Assembly (NCBI GenBank): GCA_963713965.1
Contig: OY970217.1
Coordinates: 2,790,001-2,854,000 of the forward strand
Source of the DNA: CALAGB01 sp963713965
GTDB lineage: Bacteria; Chloroflexota; Chloroflexia; Thermomicrobiales; Thermomicrobiaceae
DNA: 64,000 bases
Direction: 5' to 3'
Every line of letters begins with the position of its first letter. Positions within the stretch are counted from its first letter, which is position 1. A program made the position numbers and the translations under genes. The notes below the pieces were generated by a model. That model saw only the letters and a list, made by a program, of their open reading frames with translations. It was not told the DNA's origin and ran no database searches. Of the stretch, positions 29,035-38,182 are shown in pieces.

Positions 29035-30963
29035 CTAGCGGTAGCTGGCGGCCTGGAGGCTGAAGAGTTCGGCGTAGAGGCCGTCTAGCGCCATGAGTTC
29101 CTCGTGAGAGCCTTGCTCAACCAATCGCCCGTCTTCCAGCACCAGAATGCGATCGGCGAGCCGTACGGTGGAGAAACGGTGCGAGATGAAAACGGCAGTT
29201 TTGCCTTCGGTGAGCTCGCGCATGCGTACGAAGAGGTCGTATTCGGCACGCGCATCGAGCGCCGCCGTCGGCTCGTCCAGGATCAGAATCTGTGCGTCAC
29301 GCATGAAGGCGCGCGCTAGGGCGACCTTCTGCCATTCGCCGCCGGAGAGCTGATGGCCCTGGTCGAACCACCGTCCAAGCAAGGTCTCATAGCCGGCCGG
29401 GAGATCGGCGATGACGGGATGCGCGCCGCTCTTCTCCGCGGCGTCGGTAATCGAGGGCATGTCCTCAATGCGCTCGGTGCGGGCCAGACCGATGTTCTCG
29501 CGAGCCGAGAGCTGGTACGTGACGTAATCCTGGAAGATGACGCCGATCTCGTTGCGCAGATCGTCCGGATCGTACTCCCGTGCGTCATGGCCGTCGATCA
29601 ACACCTGGCCTTCAGCGGGATCGTAGAGACGAGCGATCAGCTTGACCAGCGTCGTCTTGCCGGCACCGTTGCGCCCGACGATGGCTACCGTCTCACCTGG
29701 CTCGATTGTGAAGCTGACGTCACGCAGCGCCGGCTGACCAGTCCCCTCATATGTGTGTGAGACGTTACGGAACTCGATGCCCTGCTGGAACGGTCGGCGG
29801 ATCGGGATCGGCTGCTCAGGCGTGCTGACCAGCGGCGCGGCTTCCAGCAGATCGAAGAGCGTCTTGAGATAGAGCTGGTGCTCGTAAATTGAGGACAGAC
29901 CGCTGAGGACGCCCTGGAAGTTGTTCTGGATCGATATCGCTGCCTGGGTGAACAGGGTCAGATCGCCGAGGGTGATGGCCCCAGCAACCGTTCTGAGTGC
30001 CACGTACAGATAGGTCGCGCTGGAGACGAGCGTCGAGAGCGCCCCCCAGGCGTATCCGGCGAGGTAGCGCCGCACGATCAGTGAACGGTTCTCGGCGTAA
30101 TAGTCGTCGAAGATAGTGCGATATCGATCGGTGAAGAAGGAACCGAGCCCGAAGAGCTTCACCTCTTTGTGGTAGGTATCAGTCGTCATCAGCGTCGTCA
30201 GATAGGACATCATGCGCCGCGCTGGTGACTGTCGCCGCATCATTTGATAGCCCCACCAGCCGTAACGTGTGCTGGAGATGAAGGCCGGAATCGGAGCAAG
30301 CAGGGCGATGACCGCCAGAAACCACTGCAACCGCACGATCAGCGAGATCATCGAGGCGAACGTCAGCGTCGTGCGGATCAAGCCGAAGGTCTGTGAGACC
30401 ATCATGGCCGGTCGCGAGATCGCCTCACGCTGCACCTGTTGGATCAGATCGTAGGAGTCGGAGCGCTCGAAGAAGGCCAGGTCGAGCCGGTCGGCATGCT
30501 CCATCAGCGTCATCTGGATACGGTTCGATACCTGCTCTTGAAGCAGTTGTTGCGAGATGTTGGAGAGGGTGTTAAAGAGGCTTCCGAGCGCGGAGATGGC
30601 AAATTGCAGCCCGGCGATGATGATGATGCGGCGCACGTCCGCGCGAGCGCCATCAGATTTGATGGCGGCCACGACCGCGTCGATGATGAGCTTGGAGAGC
30701 CAGACCTGGCTGGCTGGGATGGCCGCCTGCAGGACTGAGAGGGACCCCATTGCCAGGCTCAGACGTGGACTCGTATCCCACACCAAACGCAAGACACGCG
30801 GAATCCCGCTGAGAGCCGCCTCGACGTTCTGTCTCAGCACCTCTCGCGTGGTTGTTCGCTCTTCGTGTTGATTTCCGTTGGATCCATTTGGGGAGTGGCC
30901 GTTTCGCCCGATTCGCCGCGCGCCCTGACCGTTACTACCCCCGTGCCAACCGTTCCATGCCAT
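29035..30963 (-). CDS. ABC transporter, fused permease and ATPase (exporter type)
   Basis: In this 642-residue half-transporter, residues about 1-45 are a Gly/Asn-rich cytoplasmic tail. Six membrane helices (about 65-350) form the exporter transmembrane domain. The nucleotide-binding domain has Walker A GRNGAGKTT near 430, Q-loop FQDYVTYQ, signature LSGGEWQ near 540 and Walker B ILILDEPTAALD near 560, followed by the H-loop ISHR. It would work as a homodimer or pair with another half-transporter. Substrate is unknown; the family includes lipid, drug and peptide exporters. It lies on the same strand as smc, about 155 bases upstream of it. Confidence 0.92.
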   Translation of the reverse strand: MAWNGWHGGSNGQGARRIGRNGHSPNGSNGNQHEERTTTREVLRQNVEAALSGIPRVLRLVWDTSPRLSLAMGSLSVLQAAIPASQVWLSKLIIDAVVAAIKSDGARADVRRIIIIAGLQFAISALGSLFNTLSNISQQLLQEQVSNRIQMTLMEHADRLDLAFFERSDSYDLIQQVQREAISRPAMMVSQTFGLIRTTLTFASMISLIVRLQWFLAVIALLAPIPAFISSTRYGWWGYQMMRRQSPARRMMSYLTTLMTTDTYHKEVKLFGLGSFFTDRYRTIFDDYYAENRSLIVRRYLAGYAWGALSTLVSSATYLYVALRTVAGAITLGDLTLFTQAAISIQNNFQGVLSGLSSIYEHQLYLKTLFDLLEAAPLVSTPEQPIPIRRPFQQGIEFRNVSHTYEGTGQPALRDVSFTIEPGETVAIVGRNGAGKTTLVKLIARLYDPAEGQVLIDGHDAREYDPDDLRNEIGVIFQDYVTYQLSARENIGLARTERIEDMPSITDAAEKSGAHPVIADLPAGYETLLGRWFDQGHQLSGGEWQKVALARAFMRDAQILILDEPTAALDARAEYDLFVRMRELTEGKTAVFISHRFSTVRLADRILVLEDGRLVEQGSHEELMALDGLYAELFSLQAASYR

Positions 30964-31096
30964 CCACAGCTCCCTGAACCCCAGTTCTCATCATCGCAAT
31001 GGTAGTCGAGCTATCAAGGATTCGGATGAGAAGAACCGGCGGCTCCGCACCTGCCTGAAAGGGCAGGCGAATTAGGGGAATAGACAGGAAAGGCTA

Positions 31097-31375
31097 TCAT
31101 TTTGAATCGAGATCTTTGCGGACTTTGGTGGGGTCATCACAGACGACGAAGACTTCTTGGACGGAGGAGCCGCGCCGGGCGATTAGTTTGACACCGGTCG
31201 CGGTCGGAGTGCTGGCTTTGACGCGCAGAGCGCCGCCGGGTCGACCACGAGTGACGTAGATGCGTCCCGGCACGATGGAGTGGATGCTCTCATCGTGTGC
31301 CAGGTCCTCCAGCACCTCGCGCAGTCCTGGCAGGATGCCGTGTTCTACTTTGAGGATACCGTCACGATAGCGCAT
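31097..31375 (-). CDS. DUF2103-like small protein
   Basis: This is a 92-residue protein with no signal or membrane segment. The pattern of an N-terminal His (EHGILPGL), a PGRI-x-x-x-RG turn and a C-terminal GVKLIARRGSSVQEVFVV strand matches my recollection of the DUF2103 family, described as possible metal-binding proteins. It begins 28 bases after the end of the SLC13-type permease gene, so the two may be co-transcribed. Function is unknown. Confidence 0.6.
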   Translation of the reverse strand: MRYRDGILKVEHGILPGLREVLEDLAHDESIHSIVPGRIYVTRGRPGGALRVKASTPTATGVKLIARRGSSVQEVFVVCDDPTKVRKDLDSK

Positions 31376-31402
31376 CGTCTCTCCAAGCGGTTCAGCCGAC
31401 TT

Positions 31403-32847
31403 TCACGGTCGTAGTGACAGCCCCACGATCGACCACCACGGAAAGGCGATTCCGAACATCACCACTACGGTGACCCCGAAGACGATCATCCCGGCGCGCA
31501 GCAGATCGAACGGCGCGAAGTGGCGCGTTTGGTACACAAGCAAGGTGGCCGCGTTCTGGACCGGATAGAACGTGGTCGTCTGCACTGTCAGCGTTGCCAT
31601 CAGTCCCACCGGGATCGGGTTGATGCCCACCTTCACCGAGATCGACGTCAGTAGTGGGATCAAAATTCCGAGCGCACCGGACCGATTCGGCAGCATCAGG
31701 CTGACTGGCACCACTACTAACAATAGCGTTGGTAGCAAGAGCATGACCGGCAGATGACCCAGTGGAACGTGGCCGAGCAGCCCATTCGCCAGCCAGGTGG
31801 CCGCGCCGCTCGATTCCATCGCGTTGGCGATCGAGAGCGCGCTGCCAGTGACGAAGAAGAGTCGCCACGGTGACGCACCCTCGAAGTCCTTCCAGGTGAT
31901 GACGCCGATGCCCGGAGTCATCAAGACGACTGATCCTAACAGCGCCGGGATGAGCGGATCCCATCCGGTTAGGAAGTCCCCCAGCCAGAGGAGCGTCATC
32001 AGCACGATGGTGATCCCTGTGCGAATCTCTGCCGACGTCCAGCGTGTGCTCTGGTTTTCGATGACGTCCGTGACGCCGGACTTGGACGCGCGCAACGTCG
32101 GTCGCTGCCAGGCATAGAGGATGATCGATGATCCCAGTATGACGGCGTAGCACGGGATCGCCATATAGCTGAACCACTGCCCCCAGCTCATGCCACCCAG
32201 TAGGAACGAAGCCGTGATCGGCAGCACTCCGCCGGTGAGGACCGCCGTCGAGCCGACCATCTGTAGCACGCCCATGGCCAGGCTGATGACGGTCGAGAGC
32301 CGATCCCCGCGTTCGACGCCGTACTGGTCGTAGACGTGTTCGTAGGCGGGCAACAGGATGGCGTTGCGCGTGGTCGCGGAGGGGATGATCATGGCGAACG
32401 GAGGCATGAAGAGGATGAGCTGCATATACATGCGACGAGCGCTGCCACGCGCTCCAGCGATGAGCAGCCGGGCCAGCCGGGCTGCCAGACCGCCCTTGAG
32501 GCCGTGGCCACTGCCAGCGTGCAGAGGACGAAATAGCCTGCCGGAAGCTGGAATCCGTAAAGCGCGTCGCGCGTCGCCTTGGAGGACTCTCCCGGCCCGA
32601 AGATAGCCAGCAACGCGATGACCGCGAGCGAGGTCACAGCGATGTCGAGCCCCTCGCCAATCCAGAGCACCAGCGCCGTCGCGACGATCGCCAGCACGCG
32701 ATGCGCCCACGGCGAGATGCCCGCCAATGGGATAGCGAAGACGATCAGCCCGAAGACACTCGCGAGAGCAATGACGATGAGCGAGCGACGCGATCGACTC
32801 TTCGAGCCACCGGCCAAAGTGCGCGATGCGCTGGGAGACTCACTCAT
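31403..32847 (-). CDS. SLC13/DASS family anion permease, frameshifted
   Basis: Two frames give one membrane protein of about 481 residues. The N-terminal part runs to GYFVLCTLAVATA; after a one-base loss near 32494-32500 the protein continues as KGGLAARLARLLIAG. The fold shows the two pseudo-repeats of divalent-anion/Na+ symporters, with substrate-site motifs IIPSATTRNAILLP and SLMLPNRSGALGI in place of the usual SNT and T-x-P signatures. It has 11-12 membrane segments. The family carries di- and tricarboxylates or sulfate. Next to a rhodanese, sulfur oxyanions are a reasonable guess but unproved. Stop and start spacings suggest a rhodanese, permease, DUF2103-like transcription unit. Confidence 0.78.
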
Positions 32848-32922
32848 CCCGCGCGTCAGATTGCCGAGATCGTTCGGAGCAATCCGTCGAGCCCTTGGGG
32901 TCCGCGCTGAATGCCGTCACGA

Positions 32923-33972
32923 TCATGGCGAGGTCGTCCCGGTCGCGGAGGGTGTCGGATTCGTCGATCCAACGGGTGACGGCAACGGCTCGATCGGCAG
33001 AGCCGCGTCGGTGCTCCACTGCGTCCAGGAACCGTCATAGAGAAGGACAGAGGGATACCCGAGCAGCTTGAGCACGAAATAGGTTTGCGCGGCCGTGACG
33101 CCGTCCAGCCCGTAGACGATCACCGTCTTGTCGGGAGTCACCCCGGCGTTGTGAAAGATCGTGAGGAGTGATTCGGGGGTCTCGTAATACGGGACGGCAC
33201 CGTCCATCGTCAGGCCGGGCCAGGGGACCGACTTCGATCCAGGGATGCGACCGAGAGCCAGTTTGTCATACCAGGTTTGTTGCAGCTCTGAGGCGGTTCG
33301 ATTGTCCACGATGATGTACCCGGAATCGTCCAGATGGGACTTGACTGTGTCGGCGCCGACCAGCACGTCGTAATCGATCGTTAAGTCAAGATGACCGCGC
33401 GAGACAGTTGGTGAGCCAGTCGACAGTGGGAACTTGCCGGCCACCCATGCCTGTCGCCCCCCGTTGAGGATAGAAACGTTGGCGAATCCGTGCGCATTCA
33501 GTACCCACATGAAGCGCGCGGCGTAGCGCCCACCAGATGCATCGTAGAGGACCACACGTGTCGAAGGAGTGATGCCGGCGTCCTCCACCATCTGCTCAAG
33601 TCCGGAATTCCCTACCATCATCCCATAGACGTCGTTATGTACTTCAATCGTATCCTGCCACCAGAGATGTACCGCACCGGGAACGTGCCCGCTCCGGTAG
33701 TCGCCTATCGAGCTCAGATCGATCACACGCAATGAGGAGTTGTCCAGATGATCGTGCAACCAACCGGCGCTGACGAGGAGCGATCCATTCGGGTATGCCG
33801 CTGGATCGCTCGGGGTCCCGACAGGCCCCGTCGGCGACGTGGAGTGCCTGCAGGATCCCGCCGTCAAGAGGAGCAGCGTGAGAACCAGCGCACGTGCAAA
33901 TGTCGGAATTGGGGGTCGGGTGAACGTCTCCACAGCGTCCGAACAATAGCCATTGTCAGGGGGCGTCGTCAA
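32923..33972 (-). CDS. Exported tandem rhodanese-like protein lacking the usual catalytic cysteine
   Basis: In this 349-residue protein, an N-terminal hydrophobic segment (residues 27-40) ends at a possible lipobox (AGSC, Cys41). It is followed by two rhodanese domains (about 65-185 and 200-335) like thiosulfate/3-mercaptopyruvate sulfurtransferases. The first domain carries YDASGGRYAARFMW, the usual non-catalytic form. In the second, where active enzymes have a Cys-containing loop ahead of GVTA, the sequence is YGLDGVTA (287-294), so the persulfide-forming Cys is Gly or Leu. The later YDGSWTQW motif is normal. It is predicted to lie outside the membrane. It may bind sulfur compounds without transferring sulfane sulfur. 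Confidence 0.8.
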   Translation of the reverse strand: MTTPPDNGYCSDAVETFTRPPIPTFARALVLTLLLLTAGSCRHSTSPTGPVGTPSDPAAYPNGSLLVSAGWLHDHLDNSSLRVIDLSSIGDYRSGHVPGAVHLWWQDTIEVHNDVYGMMVGNSGLEQMVEDAGITPSTRVVLYDASGGRYAARFMWVLNAHGFANVSILNGGRQAWVAGKFPLSTGSPTVSRGHLDLTIDYDVLVGADTVKSHLDDSGYIIVDNRTASELQQTWYDKLALGRIPGSKSVPWPGLTMDGAVPYYETPESLLTIFHNAGVTPDKTVIVYGLDGVTAAQTYFVLKLLGYPSVLLYDGSWTQWSTDAALPIEPLPSPVGSTNPTPSATGTTSP

Positions 33973-33983
33973 GCGGAGATGAA

Positions 33984-34003
33984 TTCAGGTTGCTTTCAGG
34001 TTG
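33984..34003 (+). promoter_or_regulatory. Tandem TTCAGGTTG boxes upstream of htrA
   Basis: TTCAGGTTG occurs at 33984-33992 and again at 33995-34003, exactly 11 bp apart, in the 116-bp region between the divergent rhodanese and htrA genes. Direct repeats at one helical turn are typical of OmpR/PhoB-type response-regulator sites. No regulator is encoded nearby. Confidence 0.45.
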
Positions 34004-34088
34004 AGTTAACGGCGACTTCAGAGACGAAGCACAGTATTGAAAACTGTCAGGGGGAACGCCCCGGGCTGGCTGGAGAGGTGAGCAGTTA

Positions 34089-35300
34089 ATGCAGAGCCGA
34101 TTCAGTCTCGGAATTCTCGTCACGGTTGCCGTGGCGGCGCTAGCACTCGGAACGGTTGCTGGCGCGATCTCGGGCGGACTCATCGCGTACTACATCTCAC
34201 CTAGTTCGTCCCCAACGCCAATCGGTGTGGCCAGCAACATCAACGTCCTTCCCGGCACGGCCACAGCAACGAGCGTCTCATCGACGCCCACGGCAACCGT
34301 GACGACGTCTGCAGAGGTGACGCCTCTGCCGTCAGACCCAAACGATGCGGCATCGGTTGCTGACATCGTGGACCGCATCAGTAACGCGGTCGTGACGGTG
34401 GTGAATGAGCAGCAGGCGCAGGGCTTTCTCGGAGGCGACCTGCAGCCGGCAGGAACTGGAACCGGATTCATCATCGACGATCAGGGACACGTGGTGACGA
34501 ACAACCACGTTGTCGAGGGAAGTCAGGAGATCCAGGTGATCTTCGCGGATGGAACAGAACAGAAGGCGACGCTCGTCGGCACTGATTCGTTTGCCGACCT
34601 GGCGGTGGTCAAGTTCGACGGGCCGGTGCCCGCGACCATCCCGATTGGCAACTCCGACAATCTGCGGCCCGGCGATCGCGTGATTGCCATCGGCAGCGCC
34701 CTGGGTGACTTCACGAATACTGTGACCGAGGGGATCATCAGCGCCTTGAATCGCACGCTGCAGATGGACACCGGACACAACATGGAGAATATGCTGCAGC
34801 ACGACGCGCCCATCAATCCCGGCAATTCGGGAGGTCCGCTCCTCAACCTGCTGGGCCAGGTCGTCGGAGTGAATACCGCATCGGTGCGTCAGGCTGAGCC
34901 TGGGGTAACCGCCGAGGGTCTGGGATTTGCTATTCCAAGCAACACGGTCAAAGACATCACGACGCAGATCATTCAGAACGGCAAGGTCGTTCGTCCGTAT
35001 CTCGGGATCACCTATGAATCGCTAACGCCACGAGCGGCGCGAGCCAGCAATCTGTCGGTTGACCACGGCGTAGTGGTGACAGACGTGGTGCAGGGATCAC
35101 CGGCCGAGCAGTCCGGAATCCAGAAGAGCGACGTCATTACAAAAATTGACGATCAAGAGATAAATATTGACCACCCACTCGAAAACGTACTCTTTCATCA
35201 CAAAGTGGGTGACCAAGTGACCTTGGAGGTCTACCGTGCGAGCAACGGCAACACCATGACGTTGACCGTGACGCTCGCCGCATCACCAGACAACACCTAA
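34089..35300 (+). CDS. HtrA/DegP-like membrane-anchored serine protease with PDZ domain
   Basis: In this 403-residue protein, one N-terminal membrane helix (about 8-36) anchors it, and a Thr/Ser-rich linker reaches to residue 80. The trypsin-like domain carries H140 (TNNHVV), D170 (FADLAVV) and S247 in INPGNSGGP. A C-terminal PDZ domain (about 300-395) has the GVVVTDV and GIQKSDVITKID strands. GGAGAGGTG precedes the ATG. This is a standard extracytoplasmic quality-control protease. The tandem TTCAGGTTG boxes upstream suggest two-component control, and a strong terminator follows directly. Confidence 0.93.
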   Translation: MQSRFSLGILVTVAVAALALGTVAGAISGGLIAYYISPSSSPTPIGVASNINVLPGTATATSVSSTPTATVTTSAEVTPLPSDPNDAASVADIVDRISNAVVTVVNEQQAQGFLGGDLQPAGTGTGFIIDDQGHVVTNNHVVEGSQEIQVIFADGTEQKATLVGTDSFADLAVVKFDGPVPATIPIGNSDNLRPGDRVIAIGSALGDFTNTVTEGIISALNRTLQMDTGHNMENMLQHDAPINPGNSGGPLLNLLGQVVGVNTASVRQAEPGVTAEGLGFAIPSNTVKDITTQIIQNGKVVRPYLGITYESLTPRAARASNLSVDHGVVVTDVVQGSPAEQSGIQKSDVITKIDDQEINIDHPLENVLFHHKVGDQVTLEVYRASNGNTMTLTVTLAASPDNT

Positions 35301-35354
35301 CCCCCGGGCAGCGAGTCGCGCCGCTGCCCACCCCCTACTCTCCCCCTTATCCCG

Positions 35355-35393
35355 CGAGAGGCCCGGCCCACCAGACGGGCCTCTCGTCTTTTA
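35355..35393 (+). terminator. Rho-independent terminator of htrA
   Basis: A perfect 11-bp stem CGAGAGGCCCG/CGGGCCTCTCG with a 10-base loop is followed by TCTTTT. The remaining intergenic bases to 35687 contain only a small GGAGCAC/GTGCTCC inverted repeat ending in GCTACAAATCG, which recalls the GCTACAAAT fragment near 22750. Confidence 0.9.
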
Positions 35394-35687
35394 ACGTTGC
35401 GCTAAGGTTTTGGATGCGTGTTTGTTTCACCAGAGGGTTAGATGTGAAGCTGTGACGTCAAATTGACGCGGTTTGTATGGGAGCAGCTTGTCTGCTCTCG
35501 GCGCTGACGCGCGACAAGCCAACATCTAAGACGCGTTCGTCTGGCGTGAAATTCACATTTCGACCACGCCCACAAACACCCAAAAACTCGGGAGCACACG
35601 AGGTGCTCCGCTACAAATCGCCGGTACGCGTCTGCGCAATCGAGGTCGGATTTAGCGTGAGCGGCCCGTAATTCTGGAAGCTCTGCG

Positions 35688-37163
35688 CTAAGGCCATTCC
35701 ACGTCGTCGAGGGGCCATATGGGGCGCCGCACTTCTTCGAAGTGGAGTCGTGAGAGGTCTGATCCGGTAATACCAGGTCCTTCGACCAGGACGACGCGCT
35801 CCGCGATGGGCTCGAACGAGGCGCGGAAATGTCCCTTCCCCTTGAGGGCGATAACGCGTCTGCGCGTCGGCTCGATGCCATGTGAGCGGAAGATGTTGAG
35901 GTCGATCGGCGTCTCGGCGTGCTCCGTGATCAGCACCTCGATGCCGTTGCAAACCGCGACCACCGTGCGACCCAGATTGACGCGCACTCCCGCGTGCATC
36001 GGTCCGGCGTTGACGTACATTCCGTCGGAGAGCATGCGCACGTAGACGGTCACCAGGAGCGGATCGCCGTGCAGTCGATCCGTCTTGCCGCCCAACCACA
36101 GCTCGACCTCGCTGCCAACTCCCGCTTCGACGCACTGCGCGACCGACTCGGGATCCTTGATGAGGGCCAGCGCCGCATTGCGGACGTTCTGAGCAAGCAA
36201 GAATCGGAGCAGTTCAGAGCTGTCGCCTGGCCCGCCCGTCCAGGGATTGTCCCCGATGTCGACCAGTACCAGCGGCCCTTGTTCGACCGACTGGAGTGCC
36301 ACGATGGCATCCTCGAAGCTGGTGACGCCGCCGAGAAATTCCTCCCGCCGATTCCAGGCAAATTCAGCCAGTTCGTCCGCCAGCGATCGTGCCAATGCGT
36401 CGTCTCGATTGGTGGTGACGATGACGCTAAATCCTGCCTCGGCCACGTCGGCTGGCGGAAAACCTCCCGCCACCGTGACGTTCAGAACCTCAGGCCGTTC
36501 CTCGAACTCATGAGCGCGAACGATGATCGATTTCATCGGTTCGCGGCCAGTGGGCATGTTCTGCGAGGTCGGCAACATCGGCGGTTTAGCCAGCGCGGCG
36601 GTCGGTTTAATATCTCCACGAATCATCGATACGAGCAGATCGGCGGCGTCACGTCCGCGCTCGCGCTGGTCAATGTGCGGATAGGTGTCGAACCCGATGA
36701 GGATGTCCGCCTGATCGACCATGCGCTGGCTGATGTTGGCATGCAAATCAAGCGTGGCGACGATCGGGACGTCGGGTCCGACCGCATGCCGTACGCGCTC
36801 CAGAATGTAGCCGTCGCCATCGGGGTCGAGCTCCGAGACCATGGCGCCGTGCAGTCCCAGCAGAATGCCGTCGACCGGGCTGTGGCTCTGGATGCCCGCG
36901 ATGATCTCGTTGAGGAGGGTGCCGAGCGCATCCCCGGTCACCATGCCGGAGGGAGTGGCCCAGACCGCGATCAGTGGAATCAGCTCGAAGCCGTGGGTTC
37001 GCGCGCCGTCGTTGAAACCGGCGAAGGGCGTAGCGGTGTCGGCCAGATAACGCGTGATGTGCTCGCCACGATGGATTCCGGCGCGCTCGAAGGCGGCCAG
37101 ATCGGTCGGGACGCTGCTGAAGGTGTTGGTCTCGTGGGAGAGTTCGGCGGCGATGATGCGCAT
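35688..37163 (-). CDS. M81 family metallopeptidase (microcystinase C / MlrC-like)
   Basis: In this 491-residue protein, the N-terminal half shows the MlrC signatures ELSHETNTFSS, LLGLHGAMVSE, ATLDLHANIS and GFDTYPHIDQRERG, whose Asp and His residues are the expected zinc ligands. The C-terminal MlrC domain follows (VDIGDNPWTGGPGDSSELL, then CNGIEVL and RVVLVEGPGITGSDLSRL). The ATG at 37163 overlaps the stop of the BKACE gene by one base (TGATG), so the longer upstream frame is not used. Relatives hydrolyse linear microcystin or small amide substrates; most are uncharacterised. Coupling with a BKACE suggests catabolism of an amino- or amide-containing compound. Confidence 0.85.
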   Translation of the reverse strand: MRIIAAELSHETNTFSSVPTDLAAFERAGIHRGEHITRYLADTATPFAGFNDGARTHGFELIPLIAVWATPSGMVTGDALGTLLNEIIAGIQSHSPVDGILLGLHGAMVSELDPDGDGYILERVRHAVGPDVPIVATLDLHANISQRMVDQADILIGFDTYPHIDQRERGRDAADLLVSMIRGDIKPTAALAKPPMLPTSQNMPTGREPMKSIIVRAHEFEERPEVLNVTVAGGFPPADVAEAGFSVIVTTNRDDALARSLADELAEFAWNRREEFLGGVTSFEDAIVALQSVEQGPLVLVDIGDNPWTGGPGDSSELLRFLLAQNVRNAALALIKDPESVAQCVEAGVGSEVELWLGGKTDRLHGDPLLVTVYVRMLSDGMYVNAGPMHAGVRVNLGRTVVAVCNGIEVLITEHAETPIDLNIFRSHGIEPTRRRVIALKGKGHFRASFEPIAERVVLVEGPGITGSDLSRLHFEEVRRPIWPLDDVEWP

Positions 37164-37996
37164 CAGGCTGCTCCGCGCTTGGGCAGGCCGAGCATCTCCC
37201 GTGCTTCGTCGGGAGTTGCCGTCTCGCGATCCGCCTCTCGGGCGATACGGGCCACCCGCGCCACGAGCTGCGCGTTTCCCTCGGCCAGAATCCGGTACGA
37301 GTAATAGATGTTGTCCTCCAACCCCGTCCGAGCGTGGCCCCCCATGGCGATGGCCATGATGTTCATCGGCAACTGATAGCGACCGATGGCACAGACCGAC
37401 CAACGTGAATCAGGCGGCAGCTGATTGACCATGTGAACCAACTGCTCCGGAGTGGCCGGGGCTCCACCACGCACCCCAAGCACAAACTGAAACCAGAAAG
37501 GCGGCGTCAGTAGCCCGCGCGCGATCAGTTGCTTGGCGTTTTCGATCATGCCGCTGTCGAAGCACTCGATCTCTGGCTTGACCCGGTACTCGTTCATGCG
37601 GTCGGCGAGCGTGTCCAGGAATGACGGCGAGTTGACGAAGACGCCCTCACCGAAGTTGACCGATCCGCAGTCAAACGAAGCGATCTCGGGACTCAGACGC
37701 ACCGGATTCATGCGCTCTTCATCCGAGACGATCCCGGCACCACCGCCCGTGGACATGTTGACGATGATCGGGCAATCGCGCGCGTCGATAATCTCGGCCA
37801 CGCGAGCATAGCGCTCCGGATCGCAAGTCACCTTGCCGTCATTGTCCCGCACGTGGATGTGGACGATGGCGGCTCCTTCCTCATAACAGGCAATTGCCTG
37901 TTCCGCGATCTCTTCCGGCGTGATTGGCACGTGCGGAGTCTGATCGCGAGAAGTGCGGCTGCCGGTGGTGGCGACAGAGAGGATGAGCTTGTCCAT
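37163..37996 (-). CDS. BKACE family 3-keto-acid cleavage enzyme (DUF849)
   Basis: This 277-residue TIM-barrel enzyme belongs to the beta-keto acid cleavage family, whose type member is 3-keto-5-aminohexanoate cleavage enzyme (lysine fermentation). The zinc site HIHVRD (about residue 46) and GVRGGAPAT loop are present, as are VNMSTGGG and GGHARTGLEDN. It condenses a beta-keto acid with acetyl-CoA to give acetoacetate and a CoA ester; the substrate varies across the family and cannot be read here. It is co-translated with the M81 peptidase. A promoter on the opposite strand starts about 100 bases upstream. Confidence 0.88.
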   Translation of the reverse strand: MDKLILSVATTGSRTSRDQTPHVPITPEEIAEQAIACYEEGAAIVHIHVRDNDGKVTCDPERYARVAEIIDARDCPIIVNMSTGGGAGIVSDEERMNPVRLSPEIASFDCGSVNFGEGVFVNSPSFLDTLADRMNEYRVKPEIECFDSGMIENAKQLIARGLLTPPFWFQFVLGVRGGAPATPEQLVHMVNQLPPDSRWSVCAIGRYQLPMNIMAIAMGGHARTGLEDNIYYSYRILAEGNAQLVARVARIAREADRETATPDEAREMLGLPKRGAA

Positions 37997-38097
37997 GAAT
38001 ACGAGGCTCCTGCCTGACGATGCGAAGGGCCATGGCTCGCATCATAGCGAGGGAAGGGAGTGGTCGCAACAAGCGAGAAGAACCTCCGTACGACCCC

Positions 38098-38130
38098 TTG
38101 ACAATATCGCGATATGGTGATATCATTGTC
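38098..38130 (+). promoter_or_regulatory. Consensus promoter embedded in an ATATC-rich operator
   Basis: TTGACA (38098-38103), a 17-base spacer and TATCAT (38121-38126) form a near-perfect sigma-70 promoter. The spacer contains the perfect palindrome ATATCGCGATAT and is framed by GACAATATC and GATATCATTGTC. This dyad covers the whole core promoter, as expected for a repressor operator. It drives the 59-residue gene at 38183. Confidence 0.75.
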
Positions 38131-38182
38131 TCAGTGTTCGGGCGATACGTGAATTGCCCAGCTATGCAGGAGGAATCAGACA

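Noticed and set aside
35919..37304. Plus-strand open frame of 461 codons over the M81/BKACE genes
   Set aside because: It is antisense to two well-supported genes, with no ribosome site or recognisable domain.
38098..38130. Attachment site or replication origin element based on the ATATC palindrome
   Set aside because: A core promoter with perfect spacing and a downstream gene explains it better; no integrase or DnaA-box cluster is present.
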